64,000 nt of DNA from a bacterium (GCA_029551285.1 JAKPFT010000044.1:18760-82759); one strand, 5' to 3'; shown: positions 36,067 through 44,336, counted from the stretch's first letter. Notes: generated by a model not told the origin, from the letters alone. A program made the numbers and translations.

Positions 36067-36994
36067 CAAATCTCCCCAGACAGTTTATTTCCAGTTCCAG
36101 ACAGATATTATACTGCTGCTTTACCCGTTCCCGCACCAGTTGAATGAGCCGCCAGATCTCAGAAGAACTGGCCTGGCCGGTGTTAACAATAATATTAGCA
36201 TGCTTCGGAGAAATCTGTGCCCCGCCCAGGCTATACCCCTTCAATCCACACCGTTCAATAAGTTCCCCGGCAAAATGGCCGGGCGGATTCTTGAAAACAG
36301 AACCGGCCGTCCCAAAAGGGGGCGGCTGTTTTTCTCGCCGTTTTCTCATAAAGGCCACCATCCGGGAATGGATGAGAGAAGGTTTCTCAGCCAGAAGTTG
36401 CAACTGGACCGAAAAGACAAAAGTGGAAGTGAGACTGCTGTAACGGTAGCCGAAGCAGATTTCTTCACGGCCAACAGTGGTTTGCTTCTCCGGAGTGAGC
36501 ACGGTCACTGTCTTCACCCGTGAAGAAAACCAACTGGTTTTCAGTCCGGCGTTGGTGACAGCCGCTCCGCCCACGGTACCGGGAATTCCGGTCAGAAACT
36601 CAAGTCCACCCAGTTGCTCTTTCAGGCAAAATTTTAAGAGCGAAGCCAGCCGCACCCCGGCCTGGGCGGTCACCTCTGTTTCCTCCCGGGTAATCCCTTT
36701 CAGCCGGCGGGTCCAGATTACCAGCCCGGCCAGGCCTTCGTCGCTGACCAGCAGGTTTGACCCGCCCCCGAGAATAAAAGTGGGGACTTTTTCGCTGGCG
36801 GCCAGGGTCAGGAGTTTAAGCACCTCTTCGGCCGAGGTCGGCTCAACAAAAAATCGGGCCGGTCCACCAGTTTTATAAGTAGTAAAAGCCGCCAGGGGTA
36901 CGTTCTCCTGAAAGCGCTGGCCCATCAATTGCCGGAGCTGCTGGCTGAATTTTTCTGAAAAAGAGCCCATTCTTTCAAAAGCGGATGTTTTCAA
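36038..36994 (-). CDS. murB: UDP-N-acetylenolpyruvoylglucosamine reductase
   Basis: This FAD enzyme reduces enolpyruvyl-UDP-GlcNAc to UDP-MurNAc. Motifs include FTTYKTGGPARFFVEP, ILGGGSNLLVSDEGLAGLV, GIPGTVGGAAVTNAG, YRYSSL and the catalytic Ser in TAGSVFKNP, which indicates the type II form. I give the TTG at 36994 (GGAGG upstream, 318 residues); ATG 36970 is an alternative. It abuts truA and overlaps ddl by about 29 nt. murC, its normal upstream neighbour, is absent. Confidence 0.96.
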   Translation of the reverse strand: MKTSAFERMGSFSEKFSQQLRQLMGQRFQENVPLAAFTTYKTGGPARFFVEPTSAEEVLKLLTLAASEKVPTFILGGGSNLLVSDEGLAGLVIWTRRLKGITREETEVTAQAGVRLASLLKFCLKEQLGGLEFLTGIPGTVGGAAVTNAGLKTSWFSSRVKTVTVLTPEKQTTVGREEICFGYRYSSLTSTFVFSVQLQLLAEKPSLIHSRMVAFMRKRREKQPPPFGTAGSVFKNPPGHFAGELIERCGLKGYSLGGAQISPKHANIIVNTGQASSSEIWRLIQLVRERVKQQYNICLELEINCLGRFDESCGSGRR

Positions 36995-37819
36995 TTACGG
37001 GTCTGGCCTCCGCTGAAGGTAAGATGAACCTGGCCTCATTCTTTCGTATTTAACCTTCTTAAGATAGAGTCCCGCGGCTGGAGCCGGTGGAGGGGCCTGT
37101 CGTCTGTCTCTGGCGGAAAGTATCCCGGGCACCTCGGCAACCGGAAGCTTGTCCTGTCCTACCCTGACCAGAAGGCCCACGATGTTTCTGGCCATTTTAT
37201 AGAGAAAGCCGGTGGACTCAATTTCAATCGTCAGAATCTTCACTGCCGGGTCAAGGGTGAAACGAGATCGTCGCAGCTGGATCCGGCGTATCTCTCTTAC
37301 GGTACTTTTTATTTTACTCCCGGCACTCTGGAAGGAAGCAAAGTCATGTTTGCCTGTTAGAAAGGCTGCGGCTGCTTTCATCTTGCTGATATCCAGCGGC
37401 CGGGTAATCACCCAGGCCGTGCTTTCCAGGAAGGGAGAGTATCTATCAGCAATCAGATAGCGATAAATCTTGGAAACTGTTAGATAGCGGCTGTGGAAAG
37501 AAGGCGGGACACGGCTAACCTTAAGAACACGGATAGACTGCGGCAGATGGGCGTTTATGGCATTTTTTATCTGCGGTACGGGCAGCGCCCTGTCGGTGTA
37601 AAAATTGGCCAGGTAATTCAGGGCATGGGCGCCGGCGTCGGTCCGGCCACAACCGATTAGAGAGACCTGGCCCAGCCCGCTGGCCGCGATGGCTTCTTCC
37701 ACGGTCTGCTGAATGGTGATCATCCCTTTTTGCCTTTGCCAGCCGTAAAAGCCTGTCCCTTTGTAGCAAAGGTGAAGCAGAATATTTTTCTGAGGACGAG
37801 CAGACTTTCTTAAATCCAT
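36995..37819 (-). CDS. truA: tRNA pseudouridine synthase A
   Basis: With the start at the ATG at 37819 the protein has 274 residues, the normal length. It contains YKGTGFYGWQRQ near the N-terminus and the catalytic Asp in GCGRTDAGAHALNYLANF. TruA makes pseudouridine at tRNA positions 38-40. Other conserved segments are FHSRYLTVSKIYRYLI and GFLYKMARNIVGLLVRVG. It lies 38 nt after the rnfB-like gene and 0 nt before murB. An in-frame extension upstream into rnfB is not conserved. Confidence 0.96.
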   Translation of the reverse strand: MDLRKSARPQKNILLHLCYKGTGFYGWQRQKGMITIQQTVEEAIAASGLGQVSLIGCGRTDAGAHALNYLANFYTDRALPVPQIKNAINAHLPQSIRVLKVSRVPPSFHSRYLTVSKIYRYLIADRYSPFLESTAWVITRPLDISKMKAAAAFLTGKHDFASFQSAGSKIKSTVREIRRIQLRRSRFTLDPAVKILTIEIESTGFLYKMARNIVGLLVRVGQDKLPVAEVPGILSARDRRQAPPPAPAAGLYLKKVKYERMRPGSSYLQRRPDP

Positions 37820-37857
37820 AAGCCGTGTCACCGCGAAGAAGTCAGGAAGTCCTCTTC

Positions 37858-38664
37858 TTAAGCCAGTGGCTGGTAAACTTCCGGGGCGACAAAAATGACC
37901 TTGCGGGGACATTCGGGAACGCACCGGCCACAATTGGTGCAGCGTTCCGGGTCAATGACCGCCAGGTTATTCTCAAGGGTGATTGCCTTTTCGGGGCAGA
38001 TTCTGACACAGCGGCCACAGCCGATACAGCCTATCTTGCACACCTTCATGACCGTGGCGCCGCGGTCGTGCGAAGAACAGGCCACATAAACTTTTTTTTC
38101 CAGCAGCGTCAGTTTTATAATCTCTTTAGGACAGACCTCAACACACCGGCCGCAGCCCACACATTTTTTTTCGTCCACTTCCGGCAAAAGCCGGCCCATG
38201 CGGATGGCGCCAAAAGGGCAGGAGCGAACACAGCTGCCAAGGCCCAGGCACCCTGAGGGACAGGCCAGATGAGTATCAAAGAGGGCGTGGAGAGCGCGGC
38301 AATCCTGAAGGTTGGTAGTAAACCTTCTGACAGCGCTGACGCCACCGGAACAGAAGACCCTGGCGACAACAGCTTTTACTTCTGTTTCCGAAAGGCCCAG
38401 AAGTTGACACAACTGCTTTCTGTTTTCCTGGCTCAGAGCCACACATCTGGCCGGTATTGCCTTCCCTTCAGCCAGTTTCTGGGCGAAACCAGCACAGCCG
38501 GCTTCCCCGCAGGCACCACAGTTGGCCCCGGGCAGAAGAGAAAGCAGGCTGGCTACCAGAGGATTTTCCTCAACGTGAAATTTCAGGAAGAAGTATGTGA
38601 GGAAAAGCCCAAAAAAAAGCCCCAGCCCTCCAAGCACCAGTCCCGCAGTTGCCTGGTTGCTCAT
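37858..38664 (-). CDS. rnfB: RnfB-like electron-transfer protein with four ferredoxin motifs
   Basis: The 268-residue protein has an N-terminal membrane helix (about 7-27), the RnfB Fe-S domain CGACGEAGCAGFAQKL, then four CxxCxxCxxxC-like motifs: CLGLGSCVRSCP, CVGCGRCVEVCP, CIGCGRCVRICP and CTNCGRCVPECP. RnfB is the ferredoxin-accepting subunit of the Rnf complex coupling ferredoxin to NAD+ with ion pumping. No rnfA, C, D, E or G lies nearby; truA follows. It may work with a distant complex or as a stand-alone adaptor. No Shine-Dalgarno; a -10 box sits 8 nt above the ATG. Confidence 0.85.
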   Translation of the reverse strand: MSNQATAGLVLGGLGLFFGLFLTYFFLKFHVEENPLVASLLSLLPGANCGACGEAGCAGFAQKLAEGKAIPARCVALSQENRKQLCQLLGLSETEVKAVVARVFCSGGVSAVRRFTTNLQDCRALHALFDTHLACPSGCLGLGSCVRSCPFGAIRMGRLLPEVDEKKCVGCGRCVEVCPKEIIKLTLLEKKVYVACSSHDRGATVMKVCKIGCIGCGRCVRICPEKAITLENNLAVIDPERCTNCGRCVPECPRKVIFVAPEVYQPLA

Positions 38665-38672
38665 AGGGCTGG

Positions 38673-38701
38673 ATTATACAACAAACAAAAAAAGGGGTAA
38701 A
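38673..38701 (-). promoter_or_regulatory. Promoter of rnfB and probably the 17-gene minus-strand run
   Basis: On the minus strand TTTACC (38701-38696), a 17-nt spacer and a perfect TATAAT (38678-38673). Predicted +1 is within about 2 nt of the rnfB ATG, giving an essentially leaderless transcript. Confidence 0.6.
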
Positions 38702-38703
38702 AT
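38675..38703 (+). promoter_or_regulatory. Promoter of the second UroD-family gene, overlapping the rnfB promoter
   Basis: TATACA (38675-38680), 17 nt, TAAAAT (38698-38703); the ATG starts 6 nt later at 38710, so +1 is predicted at the start codon. It shares almost all its bases with the divergent rnfB promoter. Confidence 0.45.
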
Positions 38704-38709
38704 TAGCGC

Positions 38710-39696
38710 ATGGAAAAGAAATTTGAAAAGCAGAGCCCGGCCCGGACGCCGAGAGAGCGGTTTATCCTGGCCCTGGAAAGACGACCGCTCACTGGACTGG
38801 TGCCCCACTTTGAACTTGTTTTTTATCTGACCATGGAGGCTTTTCGTAAGGTTCATCCCGGCCATCGGAACTACGCTCAATGGGACCAGATGAGTGAGGA
38901 GGAACGTTCTCTCCATCGGCTTGACCAGGTTGAAATTTATGTCCGGACCGCGGAAGAGTTCGGTCACAGTGCCATTTTTCTTCATCCCAATCCGGGTACC
39001 CTTGAAGAAACAGTTCGTTTGATAGACCTTATCCGGGAAAAAACAGGGGATAAATTTTTTCTGATGATTCACGGTGACGCCACCATGGGAATTCCTGGCG
39101 GTCAGCAGATGATGGAGTTTTGCCAGAGGCTTTCTGACGAACCGGAAAAGGTGAAAGAGGAGGCTACCATCAGGGTGGAGCAGGCTCTGCAGCGGGCCGA
39201 GGAATTGAAAAGGAGGACAAGCCTGGACGGTTTCGCTCTCTGCGCTGACTATTGTCTGAATTCTGGTCCTTTCCTGAGTCCGGCCATGTTCAGTGAGTTC
39301 GTGACGCCTTACCTGGCAAGGTTGGTCAGCGGTTATCGCCAGTTAGGCTTTTATACCATAAAGCATACTGACGGCAACATCATGCCCATTCTAAATCAGT
39401 TAGTGGAAGCCAACCCCCATGCTCTTCACTCTCTTGATCCTCAGGCCGGGGTAGATATCGCCGAAGTCAAACGGTTGGTCGGCCATCGCGTCTGTCTGAT
39501 TGGCAATGTCAACTGCGGCCTTCTCCAGACAGGCAGTGAACAGGACGTAATTGCTTCAGTCAGGTACGCGCTCAGGGCCGGTATGCCAGGATATGGCTAC
39601 ATCTTTTCCACTTCCAACTGTATCTATACCGGTTTGCCTCTGGCTCGGTACCGACTGATGCTCAAAGTCTGGAAAGAGGAGGGCTGGTATGTCTGA
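38710..39696 (+). CDS. Uroporphyrinogen decarboxylase (URO-D) family protein
   Basis: This 328-residue TIM barrel of the URO-D / methyltransferase-like superfamily begins TPRERFILALERRPLTGLVPHFE. The motif KHTDGNIMPILNQLVEAN replaces the HSCGN zinc motif of the copy at 14249-15523, and LHSLDPQAGVDIAEVKRLVGH and LIGNVNCGLLQTGS follow the superfamily pattern. Loss of the Cys ligand argues against a zinc methyltransferase mechanism like that of MtaA. No haem genes are near, so HemE is unlikely. No ribosome-binding site; leaderless start probable. The downstream nuclease overlaps its stop by 8 nt. Confidence 0.83.
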   Translation: MEKKFEKQSPARTPRERFILALERRPLTGLVPHFELVFYLTMEAFRKVHPGHRNYAQWDQMSEEERSLHRLDQVEIYVRTAEEFGHSAIFLHPNPGTLEETVRLIDLIREKTGDKFFLMIHGDATMGIPGGQQMMEFCQRLSDEPEKVKEEATIRVEQALQRAEELKRRTSLDGFALCADYCLNSGPFLSPAMFSEFVTPYLARLVSGYRQLGFYTIKHTDGNIMPILNQLVEANPHALHSLDPQAGVDIAEVKRLVGHRVCLIGNVNCGLLQTGSEQDVIASVRYALRAGMPGYGYIFSTSNCIYTGLPLARYRLMLKVWKEEGWYV

Positions 39697-40474
39697 GGAC
39701 AGGGCGACCCTCTCGGCGTCCACGCTGAATCTTTTGAGAGAATGCGAGCGTTGCTTCTGGCTGGCGGTGAAAAAAAATCTGAGGCGGCCACGGGGTCCGA
39801 TGCCTTCCATTGCTACCGGGCTTGACTCTTTTGTTACCAGGTATTTTCACTATTACCGGAAAAGGGGCCAGCTGCCGCCGCTCCTTTCCGGCAAGTTAAG
39901 TGGCCACCTGGCCGGGGAGGAACTCTTTGATTTGAAAAAGGGAGTTAAGGCCAAATGGTTGGTTTACGAAGATCACCGACTAACCCTGGTCGGCAAATTA
40001 GATGACTGCCTTGTAGAAGCAGAAGGTTACTCTCCTCTGGACTACAAGACCAGGGCTTCCCTGCCTGAAGAGATTCATCAGTCTTATCAACTGCAGATGG
40101 ATATCTACACCTTCCTACTGGCGAAAAATAAGAGCCAGCGCTATCCGGTGAGCGGCCGGGCTTATCTCCTTTATTTCGTTCCGGCTTTTCCGGAAGTCCA
40201 GGAAGAATTTGAACTGGAGAAGATGGAAAGGCTTCACTTCCCCTTCAAGGCCGGGCTGAAGGTCCTCACTACCTGCCCGGAATCAATCCCCGGTCTTCTG
40301 GACCACGCTGCAGAAATTCTGCAGAGGGAGGAACCGCCGTCGCCTGGAGAGTGTGAGTACTGTCAGTGGGCGCAGCAATGGAAAGAGCAGGCTGACACCG
40401 CATCCTTTCCGGTGAAGGCGGAAGCAGCCTCAGAGGAAGTCCAGCCGGAAGATTCCAGGGAAACTCTTTTCTGA
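39689..40474 (+). CDS. PD-(D/E)XK superfamily (RecB-like) nuclease
   Basis: This 261-residue protein has the RecB-family nuclease core: GKLDDCLVEAEGYSPLDYKTRA supplies the D...DYK catalytic residues, and QLQMDIYTFLL the following helix. Cysteines in ECERCFW near the N-terminus and GECEYCQW near the C-terminus are placed as in Cas4/AddB-type nucleases with a [4Fe-4S] cluster. There are no cas genes or helicase nearby, so it is a stand-alone nuclease of unknown role. It has a good GAGGAGGG ribosome-binding site inside the upstream URO-D gene. Confidence 0.8.
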   Translation: MSEDRATLSASTLNLLRECERCFWLAVKKNLRRPRGPMPSIATGLDSFVTRYFHYYRKRGQLPPLLSGKLSGHLAGEELFDLKKGVKAKWLVYEDHRLTLVGKLDDCLVEAEGYSPLDYKTRASLPEEIHQSYQLQMDIYTFLLAKNKSQRYPVSGRAYLLYFVPAFPEVQEEFELEKMERLHFPFKAGLKVLTTCPESIPGLLDHAAEILQREEPPSPGECEYCQWAQQWKEQADTASFPVKAEAASEEVQPEDSRETLF

Positions 40475-40483
40475 GAAGTGTTC

Positions 40484-40585
40484 TTAATTTTTTTTCTGCC
40501 GCAGGGTAAGGGAGAGACAGTAAAGGAAAAAGGAAAGAATCCCCGTCCAGACAACCACCAGGAAAATCCAGCCACTGGGCCTCAT
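40484..40585 (-). CDS. metS: MetS-like small subunit of the NSS transporter (33 residues)
   Basis: ATG 40585 overlaps the NSS transporter stop by 4 nt (ATGA) and the frame runs 33 codons to TAA at 40486-40484. The peptide starts MRPSGWIFLVVVWTGILSFF and continues LYCLSLTLRQKKN: one membrane helix then a short basic tail. Size, topology and position match the MetS family, the small subunit required with MetP-type NSS methionine/alanine importers. It ends 9 nt from the convergent nuclease gene. Too short for most gene callers. Confidence 0.72.
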   Translation of the reverse strand: MRPSGWIFLVVVWTGILSFFLYCLSLTLRQKKN

Positions 40586-42123
40586 GCAGTTTCCTTCCCT
40601 TTTTTAGACCAGACCCGTTGTGCCATCAGGTAAAGTCCAAAGAGTAATAAAAGCAGCAGGAACCGGGTACAGATGAGATACGGCACATTTTCCGGGCTGG
40701 TGCCCCGGAGAAGAAAGACAGGAATGGCCTGCTGCCAGGTCCAGGCGAGGAGAATGGCCAGAAGAAAAAGCGGAGTGATGTACCGCATCACAAATCTGTA
40801 AACGCCAAGTAGTTTTATTGATGAACCGGCGTGCATCTCGGTCCAGGCTTTGTCTATGCCCATGACCCAGGCAAAAAGAATGGCCTCGGTCGTGGCAAAG
40901 ACGACCAGGCTGAAGGTTCCTCCCCAGAAATCAAGCTCGTCCACCACCCCCCTGCCCAGAAGGATGACGGCAAAGTGGCAGAGAGCGAAAGTGCCGAGAG
41001 CAAAAATAACGACAGCCTGCCTTCTGGAGAGCCCCAGCTCATCCTGTAGAAAAGCGAGGGCTGGCTGAGCCAGAGAAATGGATGAGGTCAGTCCTGCCAG
41101 AAAGAGAAGACTAAACCAGAGAAAACCAAAGAGCTGCCCCAGAGGAATGGTTTTCAGCACCAGCGGCATGGTGACAAATCCAAGGTCAAAGCTACCCTGA
41201 CGGGCGATAGCCTGGATGCCAGCCGGACCGAAAAAAACAAAAGCGGCCGGGATAGCAATACTTCCTCCCAGGATGACCTCCGCCAGCTCATTGGAAGCAG
41301 CGGCCGTCATTCCGGAAACAATGATGTCACTGTCCCGGGATAGATAACTGGCATAGGTAAGAATAACGCCAATGCCAACGCTGAGGGTGAAAAAAATCTG
41401 GCCGGCCGCTGCCAGCCAGACCCGGGCATCAGAAAGAGAGGAAAAATCAGGGTTCCACAGAAAGCCCAGACCAGCCAGGGGTGTCCATTCCTGGTGGACT
41501 ACTGGTTTCAGGGTAAGAGTTCTGGCGACAATGGCCACGGCCAGCAGGAAAAGGAGCGGTACCGCCCACAGGCAGAGTTTTTCAATACCCCTGGTAACTC
41601 CCCGATAAACAACCAGAATGTTGAGGAAAAAGGTGATTAAAAAAAAGAAGTAGGCTGGTCCCACACTGGAAAAAAACTGATTTTTCTCCAGACCCTGATA
41701 GGCCCGAAGGAAAGAACTCATGGTTTGCTGGTCCGGGCAATGCTGGTAACTGCCCAGCAGTGAGAAGACACTGTAACCTAATAACCACGATTCCACATAT
41801 GTGTAATAAATGAAGATAACTACAGGGCCAAAAACACCCAGCAAACTTAAAAATCTGACCAGATTACTTTCAGCCCTGATTGTCTGAAATATTCCTGGAG
41901 CGCTGCCATGGCCGTGGTGACCGCCGAAACGGCCCAGTGTCCATTCTATCCACATCAGAGGTAGGCCCATCAGGACCAGCGTAATCAGGTACGGAATCAG
42001 GAAGGCGCCACCGCCATTTCTAACCGCCTGCACCGGAAAGCGTAAGAAATTTCCCAGCCCGATAGCACTTCCAGCAACGGCCAGAACCGCCCCTAACTTA
42101 CTGCCCCATTTTTCTCGTTTCAT
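40582..42123 (-). CDS. NSS family sodium-dependent amino acid transporter (MetP-like)
   Basis: This 513-residue polytopic protein has about 12 helices. The SNF signature lies in the first helix: VAGSAIGLGNFLRFPVQAVR, followed by GGGAFLIPYL and PLMWIEWTLGR, as in LeuT-type sodium symporters. The Gly/Asn of GLGNFLRFP form the sodium and substrate site. The 12-helix form plus a small overlapping MetS-like gene indicates the MetPS group importing methionine and alanine; substrate is inferred. It follows a TIM-barrel isomerase gene by 30 nt on the same strand. Confidence 0.92.
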   Translation of the reverse strand: MKREKWGSKLGAVLAVAGSAIGLGNFLRFPVQAVRNGGGAFLIPYLITLVLMGLPLMWIEWTLGRFGGHHGHGSAPGIFQTIRAESNLVRFLSLLGVFGPVVIFIYYTYVESWLLGYSVFSLLGSYQHCPDQQTMSSFLRAYQGLEKNQFFSSVGPAYFFFLITFFLNILVVYRGVTRGIEKLCLWAVPLLFLLAVAIVARTLTLKPVVHQEWTPLAGLGFLWNPDFSSLSDARVWLAAAGQIFFTLSVGIGVILTYASYLSRDSDIIVSGMTAAASNELAEVILGGSIAIPAAFVFFGPAGIQAIARQGSFDLGFVTMPLVLKTIPLGQLFGFLWFSLLFLAGLTSSISLAQPALAFLQDELGLSRRQAVVIFALGTFALCHFAVILLGRGVVDELDFWGGTFSLVVFATTEAILFAWVMGIDKAWTEMHAGSSIKLLGVYRFVMRYITPLFLLAILLAWTWQQAIPVFLLRGTSPENVPYLICTRFLLLLLLFGLYLMAQRVWSKKGKETA

Positions 42124-42153
42124 CCGTTCCTGGCGACGCCTGCTCTTCTCACC

Positions 42154-42957
42154 TTAAAGATTGTTTCTCAGCCACTCCAGACACCTGGCGTAACCTGCCT
42201 CTTTGTCAGAACCTTCATATTCCGCACACCAGACTCCGGTATAGCCAGCCTTCCGTAGAGCAGCCACGGCTTCTTTCAGGGGAATTTCTCCCTCACCCAG
42301 AACCCTGCCCTGATAAGCAGATCTCGTACCGGTACCATCTTTAAGGTGGGTGTGCTTGACAAAGGGTGCCATGGCCTGGTAAATGCCCGGAAGTTCTTCT
42401 ACAGAATAACCGTACCAGCGGTAGTTCATGGTGTCCAGATTGGCTCCCAGACGAGGGGAGGCAACCCTGGAAAAAACTTCTAACTGCAACTGGTAGTTGT
42501 TGGTAACGCTGCCGTGATTATCCAGAGCCAGGTGAAGATTTTCACGCTCAGCGATTTCCACGGCCTGTTTCACTCCGTCAAGGATCAACTGGAAATATTT
42601 CTCTTCCGGCACGCCTTCCTTGGGCCAGCCGCCATCAATTCTCAACTGACTGGTACCTAAAATCTTAGCCAGCCGGCACACCTGAAGCAGACGCTCAATC
42701 TGGGCTTTAAATTCCGCGGGTGTTCTCTGAAGGAAATCATTGCCGGCCGAAAGCTGGGAAACCACGATCTGATGCTGGCGCAGCAACGCAGCCATCTTTT
42801 CTGCCTGCTTTTCCGGGTTGTTTCCAGCCTGGTAGATGGTACCAGCCTGAATTTCCACAAAATTTGCCTGATGCTGCTGGCACCAGGTAACAAATTCAGG
42901 GAAAAAAGTAAAAGAAAAATTATAGTAAATCACACCAATCTTCTGGCGTTCGTTCAT
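42154..42957 (-). CDS. Sugar phosphate isomerase/epimerase (second TIM-barrel copy)
   Basis: This 267-residue member of the xylose-isomerase-like TIM-barrel superfamily has LALDNHGSVTNNYQ (in the Glu position an Asp-Asn-His), GANLDTMNYRWYG, FVKHTHLKDGTG and GVWCAEYEGSDKEAGY carrying metal-ligand Asp, His and Glu. It is distinct from the copy at 31113-31931. GGGAGGAAGG precedes the ATG. The NSS transporter is downstream, but no functional link is evident. Substrate unknown. Confidence 0.83.
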   Translation of the reverse strand: MNERQKIGVIYYNFSFTFFPEFVTWCQQHQANFVEIQAGTIYQAGNNPEKQAEKMAALLRQHQIVVSQLSAGNDFLQRTPAEFKAQIERLLQVCRLAKILGTSQLRIDGGWPKEGVPEEKYFQLILDGVKQAVEIAERENLHLALDNHGSVTNNYQLQLEVFSRVASPRLGANLDTMNYRWYGYSVEELPGIYQAMAPFVKHTHLKDGTGTRSAYQGRVLGEGEIPLKEAVAALRKAGYTGVWCAEYEGSDKEAGYARCLEWLRNNL

Positions 42958-43014
42958 CCTTCCTCCCGTTGGTTAGGACTATTTTACCATAAGATGGAGG
43001 CTTCCGGCAGCCAG

Positions 43015-44118
43015 TCAGGTCAGCCGGCGGGCCAGCCATGATTTCTCCAGCTGGATAGCCTTATGGGGACATACCTCAAAACAACACAGGCACCGAATAC
43101 ACTTCGCCTCTAAAATTTTCGGCTCCCTGGATATAGCGGAAACCGGGCAGACGCGGACACAGGCCAGACAGTGCCGGCAGTTTTTTTCTCTGAGAACAGG
43201 TCTGATAGTGAAAAATGGTCTCATCAGCCGGGCCGCGCTGGAGACGAAGGGTAACTTCAGCAGACTGCTGGAGGCAGAAAGGCCCGGCAGGGCAACGTCG
43301 GATAAAGGAAGAAGCCGGTCCCCCAGCAGGTCCACTTTCGGCAAGCCGTAGATTTCATCGTAAAGTTTCAGAAAGGGTATCTCAGCCGCTTTCAATCCCA
43401 GCAATTTTCCGCAGACTATATCAACGGCGAGAGCATCGCGTCCGGCGATCAAGTAGCCAGGACCGCGGAGTCTCCCGGCAGAGGGTCCGTTTCCGTCCAT
43501 GATGGTAATTGCGTCCACCAGGTGAAAAAAGATGTTGTCTCGCAACATCCGGTACAGTTCAATGAGAAGATATGAAAAATCCTGCGGGGAAAGGAAGAGG
43601 CGGTGCAGCAAACTCTTCTGGTAGCCAGGGATGCACCCGTAAAGGTTTTTCGTCGCAGCAGTGATTACTGTCAGTCCGTGGGTCTTCAGTTTGGGCAGGT
43701 TGACCATGGGTATCTTCCGGGAAATGGCCGCTACCGGGATTTTCACATTTTTTTTCCTGACCTTCAGAGAAAGAAAAACGGGTTCCTCAAACTTAACCAG
43801 GCTGGCTTTGAGAGAAGCAGCCACAGCGGTCAAACCGCAGGTATCCCAGTATTCTTCAATGGGTCTGGCGGTGTTCGCTGGACTGTCTCCGATGAGGATG
43901 CGGCCAGCGAGGGCCTCTCCTAAGACCTTCAGGACGCCGGGGTGGGTGGTAACCCCTTCTTCTGGCCGGCGGGCTGAGAGCATATTGGGTTTGAAGAGCA
44001 GAGTGTCCGGCCTGGAAATGCGGTCTAACCGGAGCATTTCCAGCAGCCGGGTTACCGCCTCCCTCAGATGGTTTTCCTGGTAGTCAGGACAGCGGACAAT
44101 ACCTACTGTTTCTCTCAT
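43015..44118 (-). CDS. DUF362 domain protein with two C-terminal [4Fe-4S] ferredoxin motifs
   Basis: With the start at 44118 the protein has 367 residues. The DUF362 core opens ETVGIVRCPDY and has LLFKPNMLSARRPEEGVTTHP, NLPKLKTHGLTVITAATKNL and AITIMDGNGPSAGRLRGPG. The C-terminus carries CRHCLACVRVCPV and CIRCLCCFEVCPH, two ferredoxin motifs. The family is widespread in anaerobes, and its reaction is not established. An upstream in-frame ATG at 44217 lies 7 nt below an extended -10 element, so a 400-residue leaderless form is possible; the extra 33 residues look unconserved. Confidence 0.85.
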   Translation of the reverse strand: MRETVGIVRCPDYQENHLREAVTRLLEMLRLDRISRPDTLLFKPNMLSARRPEEGVTTHPGVLKVLGEALAGRILIGDSPANTARPIEEYWDTCGLTAVAASLKASLVKFEEPVFLSLKVRKKNVKIPVAAISRKIPMVNLPKLKTHGLTVITAATKNLYGCIPGYQKSLLHRLFLSPQDFSYLLIELYRMLRDNIFFHLVDAITIMDGNGPSAGRLRGPGYLIAGRDALAVDIVCGKLLGLKAAEIPFLKLYDEIYGLPKVDLLGDRLLPLSDVALPGLSASSSLLKLPFVSSAARLMRPFFTIRPVLREKNCRHCLACVRVCPVSAISREPKILEAKCIRCLCCFEVCPHKAIQLEKSWLARRLT

Positions 44119-44224
44119 CAAATTACCCTGGGCAGGTTGTTTGGCCAGATGTGGCGGCTGGTTCCAAAAGTCGGTTTCTTGCTGCCGCGTGAAAGGCCCC
44201 GGTCCTTGAAAATCCATCCCTGAG

Positions 44225-44233
44225 AGTATAGCA
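44225..44233 (-). promoter_or_regulatory. Extended -10 promoter element for the DUF362 gene
   Basis: TGC-TATACT on the minus strand, with no good -35. Predicted +1 is at or next to the in-frame ATG at 44217. Confidence 0.4.
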
Positions 44234-44336
44234 TATCTCCGGGCTGGAAACACTTGGGATATCCGGGTTGTCAGGTTCCAGCTTTCCCGGTTGACAGCCC
44301 GGGTCTTATGTCGGAATTTTAGTAGAATATCAAATT

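Noticed and set aside
35855..36523. 222-codon plus-strand frame across ddl and murB
   Set aside because: It runs antisense to two well-conserved genes and its translation is low in structure-like pattern.
38710..39696. True haem-pathway HemE
   Set aside because: The sequence fits the methyltransferase-like URO-D group, lacks haem-gene neighbours and has KHTDGN in the metal-motif position.
44291..44328. Promoter TTGACA (44291) with TAGAAT (44323)
   Set aside because: The spacer is 26 nt, far too long; the pair at 44337-44365 has an exact 17-nt spacer.
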